Source: JABDII01 sp041576235 (GTDB lineage Bacteria > Gemmatimonadota > Gemmatimonadetes > Gemmatimonadales > GWC2-71-9). Taken from it: a stretch of DNA of 12,846 nucleotides. Positions 12,202 to 12,846 of the stretch are shown here, one piece after another. The DNA lies in assembly GCA_041576235.1 (NCBI GenBank), contig JBFGLJ010000077.1:1-12846 (forward strand). Direction: 5' to 3'. The notes under the pieces are model-generated. The model made no database searches. It was not told where the DNA came from and saw only the letters and a list, made by a program, of their open reading frames with translations. How positions within the stretch are numbered: position 1 is the first letter of the stretch; each line of letters opens with the position of its first letter. A program made the translations under genes and the position numbers.

Positions 12202-12846
12202 ATGAACCTCAAGAAGCTCAAGGAAACGGCGAGAAAACACGAGCAGAAGGAACAGTGGCACAAGGCCATCAAGGTCTACCTGCGGGCCATCGAAGCCTCG
12301 GACGCAGGGGTGGAAGCCGTGCCCGACCTGTCGCTCTACAATCGTGTCGGCGATCTGTACATGAAGGTCAACGATACGGCCGCCGCCGTGAAGACCTACG
12401 AGCGGGCCGTGGATCTCTACGCCGATCAAGGCTTCGCCAACAACGCCATTGCGCTCTGCGGGAAGGTCCTGCGGGTGAACCCCGGTCGTGTCCAGACCTA
12501 CCTGACCCTGGCAAAACTCTACGCGCGGAAGAACTTCGTCGTCGATGCCAAGAAGAACTTGCTCGAGTACTTGGAGCGCATGAACAAGGCGCAGCGGCGA
12601 GATGAGGCCTTCCGCGAGGTCAGCAACTTCGCCGATCAATTCAGAGGGGAAGTCGAGATCCGCGACATGTTGCGGGAACTCGTCCAGGCCGCGGCCCGCG
12701 GTGCCGATTCCGCCGAAGGGCTGGAGAAACTGGCCGCGGATCTTGGCGGCGACGTGCAGGACCAGAGCGACGGCGCTCCCGGCGCCGGCCGGGGGCCGGG
12801 AGGGCTGGTCTTCTTAGATACCGGCGAGGAAGCCCTGCCGGCCGCC
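12202..12846 (+). CDS. Cytoplasmic TPR protein, 5' part only (runs off the window)
   Basis: The frame is open from ATG 12202 to the window end, giving 215 residues without a stop. No signal peptide: the N-terminus is basic and helical (MNLKKLKETARKHEQKEQWH), so the protein is probably cytoplasmic. TPR-like helix pairs are seen near 15-35, 42-76 (LYNRVGDLYMKVNDTAAAVKTY) and 77-127 (AIALCGKVLRVNP, TYLTLAKLYARKNFVVDAKK), then a charged helical stretch (about 128-180), and a Gly/Pro/Asp-rich linker (about 183-200) leading to GGLVFLDTGEE at the cut edge. TPR proteins are scaffolds for protein contacts; the partner is not evident. Proteins with this layout often continue with more TPRs or another domain after such a linker. 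The ribosome binding site is weak (GTGAG, 4 nt before ATG). It is probably a separate transcription unit from hutH, given the 114-bp gap and candidate promoter. Confidence 0.8.
   Translation, partial: MNLKKLKETARKHEQKEQWHKAIKVYLRAIEASDAGVEAVPDLSLYNRVGDLYMKVNDTAAAVKTYERAVDLYADQGFANNAIALCGKVLRVNPGRVQTYLTLAKLYARKNFVVDAKKNLLEYLERMNKAQRRDEAFREVSNFADQFRGEVEIRDMLRELVQAAARGADSAEGLEKLAADLGGDVQDQSDGAPGAGRGPGGLVFLDTGEEALPAA

Overview
The window is a GC-rich, almost gap-free stretch of a diderm (outer-membrane) bacterial chromosome, with every supported gene on the + strand. The Tol-Pal gene set, an LptD-type outer-membrane protein, three lipoprotein signal peptides and the style of the proteins (a short TonB-like TolA with a Pro/Ala/Glu-rich linker, a Pal with a long Arg/Glu/Ala linker) fit a Gemmatimonadota-like organism. 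That placement is an inference from gene style, not a tested result.

Region 1 (125-5576) is a tightly coupled envelope operon: an NAD-dependent sugar-nucleotide epimerase, then tolQ, tolR, a TolA/TonB-like gene, tolB, pal and cpoB. Nearly every junction is a stop/start overlap (4, 1, 1 and 4 bp, then an 18-bp gap, then 1 bp), and three of the genes start with GTG. TolQ-TolR form the proton-driven motor. TolA carries the energy across the periplasm. TolB and Pal are the periplasmic and outer-membrane partners, and CpoB is a TPR accessory protein, here with a lipoprotein signal.

Region 2 (5605-9123), 28 bp downstream, is the most unusual item. One uninterrupted 1172-codon frame encodes a complete six-helix TatC (about residues 1-238), a basic stretch plus hydrophobic segment that looks like a signal peptide (240-261), and a whole LptD/OstA-like outer-membrane protein (about 262-1172). 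The topology is self-consistent: TatC ends in the cytoplasm, so the next hydrophobic segment would send LptD to the periplasm, where signal peptidase I could cut it free.

Region 3 (9124-10385) has a 130-bp intergenic stretch rich in small dyads and a direct repeat, followed by a secreted lipoprotein of unknown function with fibronectin-III-like domains and a perfect EF-hand-type calcium loop.

Region 4 (10386-12846) holds a complete, canonical histidine ammonia-lyase (hutH) with no other hut gene beside it. After it come a candidate sigma-70-type promoter and the first 215 codons of a cytoplasmic TPR protein that runs off the window end. No rRNA, tRNA, CRISPR array, insertion sequence or phage gene was seen.
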